A DNA stretch of 64,000 nt from Archilochus colubris (lineage: Eukaryota; Chordata; Aves; Apodiformes; Trochilidae): the NCBI GenBank assembly GCA_023079485.1, contig CM041085.1, forward strand, positions 32,597,121-32,661,120, read 5' to 3'. The stretch's first letter is position 1. Every line of letters begins with the position of its first letter. A program made the position numbers and the translations under genes. The notes under the pieces are model-generated. The model searched no databases and had not been told where the DNA came from. It saw nothing but the letters and a program-made list of their open reading frames with translations. Below are positions 1 to 12,690 of this stretch, one piece after another.

Positions 1-2055
1 TGTGATACTCTATATGACTTTGAAAGCCCCCTTGGCTGGGAAAGAAAAACTCTGTATGCTGACTGATCAATGAGTTGGTCTTGGTAAGTGATTGCTTGTT
101 GCCTCTTCATTATTAGTCTGCGTAAAACTCCTGGGCAAATCAATCAAGCAAGCACCTAAGACTTCAGGGCCTGACTGCTTTAAAAATACAGCTGTGTTCA
201 GGGGCCTGCTTATGAAATGGTTCCAATTTGTAGCGCCGACAGGATCTTAATAGTATCCTATAGGCAAGCACAAGCCCTAGGCTGTCTCATTTATATTATT
301 CCTTGTTTTGCTTTCTCTTTCTTTTTAAATAAGGAACAATACAAAGAATGAGAACTCAAAATCCAAGTCATGCTGTCAGGAAGAATAATGGATCCATTCT
401 GTACAAAAATGCCTGTATTGTTGGTTTGTTTACTTCAGCTGTTTCATGGCCATGCTGCTGTCAGAGCTCTGGAGACAAAGCCCCAGCTCTGAATCTGCTT
501 CTGGGTGCTGGGCAGGGAGATCTTTCCCCTCTGCTGTTTTCACATGGGTAGCAACAGAAGTCAGCATACTCCGCCCAACCCCATGAGCAAAGCTGAGGAT
601 GGGAGCTGTGAGGTAAATCAGAGACATCCAGGCTTCCTATTAAATACAGCCCCTTCTATGAATATCTGATGTCTCAATGACACATGGGGATTTACAGGCA
701 AGAAGCCTATTAAGCATGCAAAGGGAGTTAGGCAGGGCTTATACGGCTCTGCACATCTGTGAGGAGACTTAAATCTCAGTGTCTTTCACTGGGAGGGCGT
801 TTCCAAACATGATACTCTGCTTCATGTCACCCCAGTAATGACTAATACACTGTCAGAATGCCTCAATTAGATTGATGACAAGGAAAGGGTTTTAGAGAGT
901 CCCAGTTCAAATAACTCAACAAAAAATAGTTGCTAGCTCAATACAGCGAGCTCAACTGCAATCTGCTAGGAACTTTCTACACAAAACAGAGAGTTACAGT
1001 CCTACAAGAATCTAAACAAGGATCTAAATAAGAAAACAAATACAGCAAGTAAAGGAAAGGGTAGACTGCACAACCTACAAAGAAAGAATCAGCACGGTGG
1101 ACTGACATGCATACTAATGGCTGTGTACTTTTGCTTTTGTGGGTTCAGATCTCTTGTAAAAAAATCTATTTTGTAAGCATTTTTCTCAGTTTCTGGAATG
1201 ATAATTAAAAAAAAAAAAAGTTCCAGTCATGGGTTACAAAACTATGAAACTACAAAAAGAATAATTACATCTGACTGGTAAGTTAAATCCCAGGATGGAA
1301 AAAGTGATTTCTGAATCTCAGAGCAGCCCACAGAAAAAACAATCCTACTTCTTTATTCTGATAATTTTTTAAAGAAGACATTCTCGTTCTACTTAAGCTT
1401 CTTAAAGAAATAGCATCACAGCAGGCAATTTTGAGTAAAACAGGAATAAGAGCATTGTCATAACCAGTTTAATTTCCAAGAAAAAGCCTGAATTCTGGTC
1501 TGCTCCAGTGTGGATGAATTAGCTGTACTGCTGCCACATTTGTGAAACAACACATCAATAGAGTGGATGGGAGATGCTCTCACTGCAACACAGAACATAA
1601 CATAACACAACACAGCAGAGCTGCAAACAAGGCAGGGACCCAAGACAAACACCAAACATTCTGATGGTAAATTCAATTTACTTGAACCAGCTTCATGCAA
1701 AGTTATTTTAATTTGGCGTTACAAAAATATGCCCTCATGTGAAGTATTTTAAAATGCCTGTGACAATGTTAGTGTGAAAATTTCTTCAACTCATCCAGTT
1801 TACTCCTAGACGATGTTTCCTGCCAGCTACATTCACCACAAATGCTGTCTGGTAAATAGCAGCTGCAAAGGAAGGATAAGGATGCCAGGGTACACTTCAG
1901 TAAACACTCCTCAGTAGCTCACTATATCCGGGGCCAAGCAAGCTCATATACATTCACAGCCATGTATTAAAAAACTCCTCAAACACAGTAGTACTTTGCT
2001 TTCATAACTTCCCTGAAGGTAAGGACAGAAAGTCAAGATCAAGGCCAGGGTCTTT
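1..2055. other. Unique AT-rich non-coding DNA
   Basis: No recognisable gene or transposon was found here. Short open frames are scattered on both strands with no conserved look. The only simple repeat is a run of 13 A at 1207-1219. It is probably intergenic or intronic. Confidence 0.6.
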
Positions 2056-2660
2056 GTGCTCAGGGGCTCTGCAGGCACATCATACTGGGCCAGGAGCCCA
2101 CCCAAACCCTGCTGTGTCTCAGCCGGTGCTTGGTTTGGGCTCCCAGCATATCCTGGTGGCTGCATCCCAGGGGTGGGCATGCTCCCGTGCCACCCATCAC
2201 AGGCTGTCTGGGCTGTGCCCTGCCTTTTGACTGGCTGCACTGAAACCTGAAGGCCTGGGATTAAACCCAACTATTCTCATGCCACTTCTTGTTCCCTCAC
2301 TTAGCCTGTCCCATTTGCACAAGCCGACACCTCTCCCCACGGGCTGCCCGGCAGCAGGGAGGAAATTGGGGTGGGGGCCGTGGTCTGCCCCAGCCGGGCT
2401 GGCTCGGCACGTACCCCCTTGGCAGGGCCCTGACGGCACCCATGAAGGACAAGGCTGCTGTTGAGCAACACTTTCCTCAGATCCTGGCCAGAAGAGTCTC
2501 CCAGTGGACGGCTGCTGGAGCTGGACAAGCCGAGCTGACCGGACTGGGAAACTATTACAGGCGCCAAAAGCCAGAAGGAGAGAGAAGGTTTCCAGGAGCC
2601 ACACCTGCGGGGATAAACACAGGCACAGGGCAGGCGGTGCTCCCTGGGGAAAAGATTCCT
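2056..2660. other. GC-rich patch, possible weak CpG island
   Basis: This stretch is clearly richer in G and C than its surroundings, with scattered CpGs (for example around 2336-2420 in GGGCTGCCCGG, AGCCGGGCTGG, CTCGGCACG). Open frames of up to 161-162 codons overlap on both strands and in several phases; that is what GC-rich DNA gives by chance because stop codons are rare. No domain or motif was recognised in any of them. CpG density is much lower than in the island at 52 kb. It could be a decayed island, an unrecognised old repeat or a weak regulatory element. Confidence 0.35.
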
Positions 2661-3833
2661 GCCCACTGGCGTCACTGCCTCTCCACCAGAAGTTATCAGT
2701 CTTGTAAAGGCACTAAGGAAACTGCTGGTGTGAATGGCCCTAATCTGCTTCTCCTGCAGCCCCTGATAACCTGAGGAGCTGCCAGGCAAACATCATGCTT
2801 ACCCAGCACCACTGAGCTGAGCAAAAACTACCTTGAAGGGTGCAAAAGAGCAGGATATATCCATAGCCCGATGCAAAGTTATCTCAGAGCTACAGTGACC
2901 AAGTGGCCTGCAGAGCACTCACCTAAAGCACAACTACAACCCCTCTGCAGTGGTTTTAGCTGACCCCAACTTATGCAGGAGTCAGCTGAGGGGATGCTGG
3001 CCGGCATGTGGTGCTACCCAGGAGCTCATCCCTCCTACATCGCTACTGACTTTATGTTGCTGAAACCTCCCCCGCCTTCTCCCTGGTATCTTTAGTTATA
3101 CAACTGTTTCCCAAGGTGGTTGCGTGCCAGTTTCTGTGATTAATCAGGCAGCGAGCAAAGTAGGAAAACTGTGGACTGCAAGAAGAGACAGAAAAGTTAA
3201 GGAGAAATTGCGTCATCAGAAAGCAGGGTGACAGCTTCTGTCACAAAAAAAGGAGACAGGTTGGAGTGGGTGGAGGGCCTGGTCCATAACAGTAGCAAAG
3301 GGATGAAAAGAAATAAAAATTAAAAATTAAATTTTTTTTTAAAATTCAAATTTTGTTGCCACTTTTTCTTCCATCTCTCCCCTCTTGCCACTAAAAAGCA
3401 GACGCATCAGCAACATTTCCAGAAGCTCACAGAGAGTAACCTAACCTCCTCATCACAGCCTGGCTGTAACCAAGTGAACTTCATGGAGGGAGCACAAATG
3501 GCAAAAATTCACTACTTCAATTTGTGGACCCTATGCTAAAGAGAACCCTGTTACACCAAGCCTAGCTTTGGGTGAACATCACTGGTGCTACCTTCCCAGC
3601 AAAAGACTTGGACAATCAACAGGAGGCATAAAAGGAGGCCCTGTGGTTGCTGGTGTGGCCCAAGGTACCCTGGTCATCAGTATTACACTTTGTGAACTGA
3701 ACAACCCAAACTCATATACAAAAGAAACCCGAGCTCCATGGCTTATAAGATTTTTAGGAGTGGTGACCATAGTCATCACTGGTAGTACTTGAATAGTAGT
3801 ACCTTGGGACAGAGAGTTATAAAAACAATTGAC
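2661..3833. other. Unique non-coding DNA
   Basis: No gene or transposon recognised. An AT-rich block at about 3311-3355 holds imperfect self-complementary A and T runs. On the minus strand a very good splice acceptor (pyrimidine tract, then CAG, exon starting near 3175) precedes about 40 open codons, but no good donor or polyadenylation signal follows, so no exon is called. Confidence 0.5.
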
Positions 3834-3855
3834 AAAAAAAAAAAAAAAAAAAAAA
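3834..3855 (+). repeat. Poly(A) tract, 22 A
   Basis: An uninterrupted run of 22 A. It follows a 74-codon open frame that starts with TTG, which raises the idea of a processed retrocopy, but no AATAAA lies upstream and no clear target-site duplication flanks the tract. A simple mononucleotide microsatellite is the safer reading. Confidence 0.85.
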
Positions 3856-6800
3856 GGCTAAACAACATAAAAGCCCTATAAATAAAAGCAAGTTTTCCCA
3901 CATACAGCAAAGCAAGACTCTCATGGATAGGTACCAGAGGACAGGAGAAGGAAAAAGGTGGTGACACCATCGCATAAAATAAAATTATTTCTATTATGCA
4001 AAACTTTCAACATTTTGTTTCTCTCTTTCTAGCTATGTCTCATATTTTAGGTTGCATTACTTAGATGGCTGAACTCACTAAGGACTCCATTTCTAGCCAT
4101 GTCACCTTCTCCAATAGTTTACTAACATTTACTGCCTAAAATATAAAAGTCTAAACAGTTCAAAACAAAGAAAACACAGGTCAGGAAAGCTAAACAAAAC
4201 CAAGAGTGTGGGAGGAAAACAGTCCTGTGAGAAGCTGCTTCAGCACTAGACAAATAAAATCCCCTCTCTCTGGATACAAAGACATAACTCTTATTTATGT
4301 GAAAGGGAAACAAGCTCATGCACTGAGGGCGGAATAACTACCATAGATCAGCAGAACGACTGCACTGGAGATAGCTATAACCAGACTACATGTGCAATGA
4401 ATGAGAAAACCATTTCAGCCATCTGGGCTATGTAATTTTTCACAGATGCTTTCAGAGCTGGATAGACCTTGTTGCCTTTCTTTTTCCTAACATTACTCTG
4501 ATATCTGCAAATTACTTTCTCTGACCTGTAGGACGTACTCCCCCAAAATTTAGTCTGTGCCTTTCTGCCATCATCCCAAGTGTTCAAATGGATCTCTGTA
4601 GATAATTTTCCTTTCAGAAGGACTCCACAAGATGCCCTATTCTGTTGGATGCAGGCCCCTAGCAGGTATTCAGTCCAATGATATGTCCACACAGACTGCA
4701 GTACAACCACCTCCATAGATGGCTTCAAAAACCTAAAACTGCAAACAGTTGAATTAATTTCTTAAATTTCTTTATTTCCCCTGAATTCAGCATAACCAGA
4801 AGCCTGAATTACATGCTATTTTGCAGGCCTGGGCTAACTGAGTAACTATGTGCCCAAGTCTGATTTGGGACACATCTTTGTTGCCAAGTGATCTGGATAT
4901 GGTATTACACAGACCTGATCTTAATCACAAGATAAGCAGGATGGATGCCTGTGGGACCACAGTGCTAGCATCACCCAGTCCAGTGGTCATTTTTATTTAC
5001 ATCTAGAGGTTGCTTTTTTAGAGGCACAAAGCTACTGCTGGTTTTTATCCAACAACATGATAGTAAACAACCATAACCAGCATGGCTATGGCATATGGTT
5101 CAATGGCACACAGAGGACAGCCCACACAAAAGCAACCCATCAGGGTAAGTTTCATATTTGTGTACAATGGCTTCCCAGTTTTGTAGAGAGAGAGGTTCTT
5201 CATACAATCAGAAATCAGCTGGCAATCTATACCTGTGCTTTTGTACTTCATCCAGCTGGAACTGTGGTTCATGGAGAATTTTTCTAATGGCAAGGATAGG
5301 TTAAACAGCCCTGGCTCACTTATTGCTTCGGACATTGGTGCTCACTCCTCTCCCTGTGCTCTGCCAAAGCCAACTATTTATGCAGCTGTGTAGTGAAATG
5401 TATCAAGGAGCTGATCCAGGCAGGGAGAAAAGAAACCTGAAACACAAATCTAGGTTATTTTTCCAGCTAGATCACTTCTGTGATCAGGTACATTGAGAAG
5501 CCACATGAATACTGCTGTTGGCACAGCCTGGTGTGGGGGAGAGGGAAGGCTGCTTTAAGGAGGTGTTATTCAAACAGTGCTCTCTTGGATGTGGAGCCAC
5601 AGCCAAAGCATTCTCCTACATCCCCAAGAAATAGGATTAGTGTGCGCAGTTCAGGCATTTATTAGTAGTGGTGGGGATCCCTTTTTAAACTTTACATTCT
5701 TCTCTCAGGGATGTGGGGGGAAACCGGCTTATGTGGTTCTGCTAGAGTCAAGTCAAAGCCTTGTAAAGCTAAATAAAGCTAGGCACCATTTTTATAAGCT
5801 TGGTAATAGTGCCCTGTGGAAACAGGCCATGATTACAACCACAGCAGTTTCTAACTACATCTTTAAGCAACATCCCAAGTCTGTCACAGTGATATTTTCA
5901 AAGGGTCTTGAAGTAAGAATGATCACTGCTGTTAAGACTAAGTAGTTTTAGATCTTTTAAACTCCAGCCATCCATAAGACAAAACTATGTAAGCATTTTA
6001 TATAATAAATCTGCAAGAAACAGAAGAAGTTGAGGCTTGCTCCATGACCTATCACAGTTACTATTAATCATAATGCAAAAAAACCCAACTATATGTAACA
6101 GGTAAGCCTGACTCATTGCATGCCCTCCCTTTGCTCCAGAAAACTGTCTTATGTCTACTGTTATGCACAGAAAAACTAGAGACTGCCAAAAAAGAAAAAA
6201 ATCTTTCACTCTAAAATCTCAACCTCCAAATCACTTGTTTTTGAAATACCTACACCTTCTGGGCAACAAGGCTGCCCACGACTCTCAAGGCTATCCAAGC
6301 TCCAAGAAGCTTCATTTCAAGCCTCTTCTCCTGCCATGGGGAATACTGCTGGCTAAAACTTCCCAGTGTCTCTTCGAAGAAGGTCTGTGTCAATGACAGG
6401 AACTGTTAAAAGGACGGAGTGCTTTTCCCCTACAGTATCAGAAGCTACATGACGAAGTACAGCTGAAACCTAAGCAACAAAAAGAAAAGACGGAAGTCGG
6501 GGCTTCCGTTCATTTGTGACATGGAAACACACTGTTTAAAGGAAGCAAGAGGTGTTAGACAGTCCAAAGGTTTTACAGCTAACTGAGTCAGCTGCTCTCC
6601 CCCTTTGCAACATGGATCAGTTTTGCAAAGGAGACCTGGGAGAATATGGAAAAGGGGAGAGCAAGAGAAATATACACCTACTGTGAAGGAGATAGGAGTC
6701 ATCTAGGAGGTGCACTGCAGTAGTTTTGAAACCTGCTGAGCAACAAGACCATGTAAAATCAAAGAACTAAATACTTGCCCTACTTCTCTTACCACAATGA

Positions 6801-9800
6801 ACAAACTGAACAGTTCCAAGCACTGCAAACTCATGCCTGGTCATTTTTAGCTTTTTTTTTCAGTCTAGAAACAACAACAAGCACACAAACACGACACACC
6901 CAAAATTTATGGCTCTTCATTTGTTGGCTGTCTTCTTATTTAGAAAAAAATAATTTCTCTAAATAAACCATCACTCCTACAATAATCTTTGATTTGTTGC
7001 AGCATTTAAGGACTCCTGAAGAAGTTTAAAGATGACGTATAAGCTGACATTTATATATGATAGAGTGAGATTGCTGTATTCAGCACTGAAACCTAATCCT
7101 AGCCAAGGCAGAATGCAGCAACTCCTTCCAAGCTGGAGCAACATCAGGCCCGCCCAGATAAACACAGAGGTAAAAAGCAAGATGAAAGCAAGCAGTGACT
7201 GCTCAGAAATGTACAGGGCTTGGCCAGGAGGCAGCTACCCCTGCAATATTTTATTAAATACTGGGCAGCAGAGTTTCAAAGTACTTGCAGCAGCTTCCCT
7301 TGCTTGCAGATGCCGAGAGGGAAGGGAGAGCGACTTTTGGCCGTGCAGGGCCCCCTGGAGCACGGGTTCAGAATTGGGACAGAGAATTGGAAGCTGCTGC
7401 CCAGGAAGGATTTCTCTTCCTGTTCACATCGATACCGTTTCTTGAAATATTCAGCTGTATTTTTAAATTTCTCTAGCTGAGAAACCAGCTGTGCCCACTC
7501 ACACCACTCACTACACTGAGCCTGCATTTTCAGATTTACTTTTTGGTCTTGTTTTAGTTCTGGCAATGCAAACAGATATGACATTATCTTCCCATCTAAA
7601 TCTTACTGGTTTAACATTTAAACATTTGAATTCTTCCATTTCTGAAAACAAGACCACCTTCTGATTTTCAAAGCCATTTTAAAAGAGCAGGAGGATACTG
7701 CATATCTCTTTTAACATGTAACTGGTGTTATCTGGAAGTTCCTGATCCTCAAGCAGCTTCAGCCATTTCTGCCTCACTAGGCAAAAGAGGTTTTGCATAG
7801 ACAGAGTAAGTTGGCTACTTCTGTTTTATGTGCTAATCTCAGAAGTTAGCAGGGAACAACTGGTCTGTAATGCATGTACCATAGATTGAGGATATGTCAC
7901 CCTCAAATACAGTATATCTTGCACTCCTCCATGTCCTTCAGTGGCTTAAATTAATGTGTAAGAGGCAAATTTCAGGGCTCTTTTTGCATTCAGAGTTTTG
8001 CACCTGCAGAGTATGCTTTCAAAGTCTTTGCAACAGCAAGGCCTAAATTTTACCACTGATGCAACTTCTCATTTATTTTATTTTAATGAAAGCTGTCTTT
8101 CTCCTGTAATCACAATATCCAGTAACTAGGCACTAGCAAAAATACCAAATAACATGAGAAATTTCATAAAATGAAAAGAGAAAACAATATTCACTGCTTG
8201 TTCTACACTCCCACTATTGCTCTTGCCAGTGGATCTGGGCCAATAGTTTAGACAATGGAAAACATTTGCAAAGAGATCTTCATGCATGAAGAACATTTCA
8301 CTTTTCATATAATGGAATTCGGCAATATTTTCCTGACAGTGTGGGGCAGTGCTTCTCCAGTGAGCTTTTCTCTGAGTGCTTGCACAACCTTATGTGACTG
8401 ACAGAAGATTTGCTGGCTTAGAAAACTACTGCAGCAGCCAAGTTAGTCCACAGCATTTTTGCACATCAGGTAGGACCAACTGTAACAAAGGGTTTTTGTT
8501 TTTTTTTCCTAAGGGATGTGATTTCCAGTCCCCTAAGAGTAAGAAGGAGTATCAACCATTTAAAGAAGAAACCAAGTGTTTTCCTGGATTCCTTAGAGAA
8601 TATCTTCATGAAATTATCTTGCCAGATGAAGTTTGGCATGTGAAGCACAACATTAAATAATTGTGTAGACTAAGTGAAAGTTAAAAGCTGTTATTTTTTC
8701 CAAATGAGTTTCAGAGACGCAGCAGGCGAAATGTAAATTACTCTGAGGAATAATTACGGGCTTAAGACTGGTTGAATACCTTCCCTGTAATTACATAACT
8801 TATACTTGAATCAAAGTGCAACCTGAGATGTAAACTTCCTGTGTTTGGAGGCCTAATAAAAAAGTACAGCAGATTAACTGTAGGGACCAGGAAATGCTTT
8901 GATGCACATTTCAAGAGGAATGTAAAGCAAACAGGCACTACAGAGACCGCTAATGCATTTAAAGATTTTGTTGCTTCTGTTTCACTAACCATGTTAACTG
9001 TTATCAGGTGTCTAACACCATTAAGATGAATGACAAAGGGGTGAGAATTCAGGTTAGATTAGGAAAAAGAAGAGGTTACAGACCACATAGATAAATTGCA
9101 GGTTTTCAAAAAAGCTACTTCAGGTTGTTAATGGTGCTGCTGGATCCTCCTGATCAGCAGCTGGCATTCCAGAGACTGTGAAAAGGCAAATGCAGCACCT
9201 CATTTTGATGCCTTTCCTTTAGAGAACATTTTGTTATCTGTCTTTCTGTCATAAACTTTAAAATGTCACTAGTTACTCCTTTGAAAGCTCTCAAATTTTA
9301 ATTTGCCCCAGGTTTGATATTCTGAAAAAGATAACATGTTTTGCAAACCAGCCAATGTTTGGTTTTGACAAAGCAGTAATTGCAATGATGCTCACAGTAA
9401 CGGTAAAAGAAAGAATAAATGTGGCTTCTTATCTTCTGTGCCCAAATTTACATACATGCTGAACTTAAAAAAAATGGTGCATTGATAAGCAATCAAAGGT
9501 TTGAAATAAAAGACTTGTAAAGCATTACACAATACAATAGAGTGTTTAATTTACACCCGAGTCCTTGACACTCATTTTTCCTTTATGTCATATGGTCTAT
9601 AAGAAAGTTTTTTTGATAGCTGTAGTCACCTGCCTCTGAGGTACTTATCTGCTTGCAAATCATTTGACATAGCTGTTTACTAATGAAAACATATAGAGTA
9701 GTAATTAATACACACCACTCATTTCCCTTTAGAAATCCCGAGATGGTAAAAAAACTTCAAAAACTATAAATAAGAGTATATTCCTGAAATTAATGGATCA

Positions 9801-10294
9801 ATATACAAGCACACAGACCACGTGTCTTAATATAAAATAAGTATTACCCATGAAAAAGGAGGAACTTATTAAAAAACCAAACAAACCAAATTTGATAATA
9901 AGCTCACTATTCAAGTTATGGATATCCATCGATATACAGGATATAGAAAGTTTTTGATGATAAGGCAAATAAAAAGTCATGACCTGGCTTATTATCCTTA
10001 TTCTTCCCTGCTAGATTCCCTAGTCAAAATTAGAAAGCTCCACTTTGCTGAGTGACAGCCTTTTAAAAGTTGAGAGAATGTACATTGTACTGGCAACTTT
10101 AATTTTGGCTGTGCAAAGAACCCAGTTGTTCTGAATGGTTACAGAAAGGCAAGACAGAGGGTCAAGCAACAGGGATATTCCTCAGCCATTTTAATATTGG
10201 TTCAACACACATGAAACAAAAATTCCTTCAACCAGACAACAACCAAATGAGGAAAAAACCACCTGTAATGGTGGGCAAGAGGAAAGACATATTT
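3856..10294. other. Unique AT-rich non-coding DNA
   Basis: About 6.4 kb without a recognised gene or transposon. It contains ordinary short A and T runs (for example near 6188, 6850 and 8500). Short open frames up to 137 codons (7032-7445) show no family resemblance and overlap other open frames. A strong-looking splice donor (GGGTAAGT near 5145) and an acceptor-like T-rich stretch near 5010 could bracket a non-coding exon, but nothing supports this beyond the motifs. Confidence 0.55.
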
Positions 10295-10743
10295 AGGCAA
10301 GCCCAGAGAAGGGCTGCAAAGATGATCAGAAGACTGGAGCACCTCTCTTACGAGCAAAGGCCGAGGGAGTTGCGGTTGTTCAGGCTGGAGAAGAAAGGAG
10401 TCTGGAGAGGCATTATAGCAGCCTTTCAATAGTTAGAAGGCTTATAAAAAAGATGGGGACAGAGCTTTTAGTAGGGCCTGTTGCCATAGGACAAGAGATT
10501 ATAGTTTTAAATGAAAAGAGGGTAGATTCAGACTGAATGTAAGGAAGAAATTTTTTATGATGAGCGTAATGAAACCCTGGAACAGGTTGCCCAGAGAGGT
10601 GGTAGGTGTCCCATCCCTGGAAATATTCAAGGTCAGGTTGGATCTCAACAAGCTGATCTAGTTGAAGATGTCCCTGTTCATTGTATGGGTGTCAGACCAG
10701 ATGAGCTTTAAAGGCCTCTTCCAACCCAATTCTGGTATTCTAA
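10295..10743 (+). mobile_element. CR1 LINE fragment, old, plus strand
   Basis: A 5'-truncated, diverged copy of chicken repeat 1. The start matches the late part of the CR1 reverse-transcriptase frame: residues such as QRRAAKMIRRLEHLSYEQR and RELRLFRLEKKGVWRG are visible in the plus-strand frame up to 10432, where it hits a stop. Further on, GGAACAGGTTGCCCAGAGAG and the 3' part AGGCCTCTTCCAACCC are recognisable. The terminal ATTCTATG repeat is decayed to ATTCTGGTATTCTA. Many substitutions and frame breaks mark it as an old insertion. Confidence 0.9.
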
Positions 10744-12160
10744 AATCAGCATTCTGACAGCTGAATGTCCTGATACAGTCACAAGTGTAGTGCAGACAAG
10801 CTCATATATGATTTAAGTTACTTTGTTCTGCCAAATAATAAAACAATGTCATGTTCTGACAAGAGGCTGGAAAGTGCTGAGGTGTCATTCCATCAGGACA
10901 ATTAAACATATATTTAAGAATAAAAATATAGGTCATTTCAAGTCAACTATTTCTGTGATTACAATTGAGCTTATGCTTAAATTTTGTGTGCTGTGTAAGA
11001 TGGCTCTAGTTATGCTAGAAAAGGAAGTAAGAGGCACTTTAGTACATGGTGTAGCTGAGCAAATCATGTAGTGGCATCTATGCAGATTTAAGTTCTTGCA
11101 ACAGGCTGTTCACTGCTGGGCACTGGCAGCAGAGCCAGCTAACTACCATGAAGCAAAAAATTATGTAAAAGTTGTATTTTTCTACACGAAAGCTTAATAA
11201 TTATCTATTCTAATAGATGACAAATGTACATTTCTCAGGGAGAAGCTAAGGAGATAGTGTCCTTCCCTGATCATACAGATACTCAGTAACTCTGATTCAA
11301 GTTATGGCACAGCACCCACATTGGTGCATTGTTCCTTCTTCCTCCACTAATCTATATGGCACCTTCTTTTGGGTCTGTTATGGAGAAAATATTTCTCTTT
11401 AATGACTTGTAATGAATAATTTAGTAAAATAATACACTTTTGACTATCTGCTCAAAAACTACAGAATAGAAGTGACTGATACCTGAAGACAATCTGTGAA
11501 GCATGCAAGGCCAGGTGTAACTTGTGACATATTGGGGACTTTGCAAATCTTTTCAGTCAAATTCTGTGAACACCAGGTAATCTTACACTCATATGCCCAA
11601 GATAACTGTAGAGAGAAAACTAACAAAATAAATACAGAGAGAATACTTAATTTTTTTCCCTTACAAATGCCATCATGTTTCTTTAGAAATAGCATACATA
11701 TAAAACTAACCTATTAATAAAGGTGCAGAAGATTTTCTTAAGAAACCAAGCTTGTGCAGTAGTAAAATATTCCACTAAGAAGTTTTCTCTCTTTACATTA
11801 TTAATGCTGAAAGATTTATACAAGATCAAACAGCACATTCCTATCTCACCCCAAGACAGTCCTATCTCTCTGTCCTTTGTGCTCCTCTGCCACGATGAGA
11901 TAGTCAGTAGCAGTGCCAGTGAGTCAAACCAAAGGAATGTGTGCCTTTGATCAAAAATGAATTCAAGGACAAGATGAATACAACCATCAAAAGAAAACTC
12001 CCCATTTTCACTGATCTGGAGTGATCTGATTTTTCAGAACTGGGAAGAGTTATTCACTCATCTACTTCCTTAACTGACTGTAAACCCCCAATTGCTCAAT
12101 GTTTTGAGCTATTGGAAACAGCTCAAATTGAAACTGTCAACTTCTTGGTCTTTCAGAATG
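10744..12160. other. Unique AT-rich non-coding DNA
   Basis: Nothing recognised between two plus-strand CR1 tails; no simple repeat of note. Confidence 0.6.
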
Positions 12161-12342
12161 GGGTGGTGAAGCACTGGCAAAAGTTTCCCAGAAAGCTGAG
12201 GATGCCTCCCTGGAAGTGTTCAGGACCAGGCTGGATGGGGCTTTGAGCAACCTGGTCTAGTGGGAGATGTCCATGGCCATGCAGGGATGTTGGAACTAGA
12301 TGATGTTGAGGTCCCTTCCAACCCAAACCATTCTATGATTCA
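12161..12342 (+). mobile_element. CR1 LINE 3' tail, plus strand
   Basis: About 180 bases of the CR1 3' end. Marker words in order are CTGGAAGTGTTCAGGACCAG, CTGGATGGGGCTTTGAGCAA, CCTGGTCTAGTGGGAG, GTTGGAACTAGATGATG, GGTCCCTTCCAACCC and CATTCTATGATTC. The coding part is nearly all lost by 5' truncation. It belongs to the same tail type as the copies at 27.95 and 41.8 kb, not to the young type at 21.9-59.4 kb. Confidence 0.93.
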
Positions 12343-12669
12343 GTGAAATAAGCCACAGAGAACCTAAATTAAAAAATCTTGCTGATCATAGGGCAAAGCT
12401 GGTCCCATGGCAGTCTGCAACCATTTTTGGCACACGTAACAATCTGACATCATTTAAGGGATGCTGGCAGATTCTCAAAACACAACAAAATTTTGGATCC
12501 TCTTAAGAAAACATCACCTCCTGGCCAATATATCATTACTTCAGCTATGGGAATCTCAAGTAATATGAATTCTCTTAACACCATCACAATATTTATGATC
12601 AGTGGACTTAGAAAAAAGAAAGTGGTAGCTGAGTGGATCAGATTTTGCTCCCACTCTTCTGACAACTCT

Positions 12670-12690
12670 GAAAGAAAGAAAGGAAGAAAG
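12670..12690 (+). repeat. Short (GAAA)n-like repeat
   Basis: A purine-rich tract of GAAA and GGAA units, about 21 bases, interrupted once. Confidence 0.7.

Noticed and set aside
2289..2789. Overlapping frames of 161-162 codons on both strands
   Set aside because: They overlap in a GC-rich patch where stop codons are rare; no motif favours any of them.
3060..3175. Minus-strand exon after a very good acceptor
   Set aside because: About 40 open codons but no good donor and no polyadenylation signal.
3540..3855. Processed retrocopy ending in a 22-A tail
   Set aside because: No AATAAA upstream of the tract, no clear target-site duplication, and the 74-codon frame starts with TTG and resembles nothing known.
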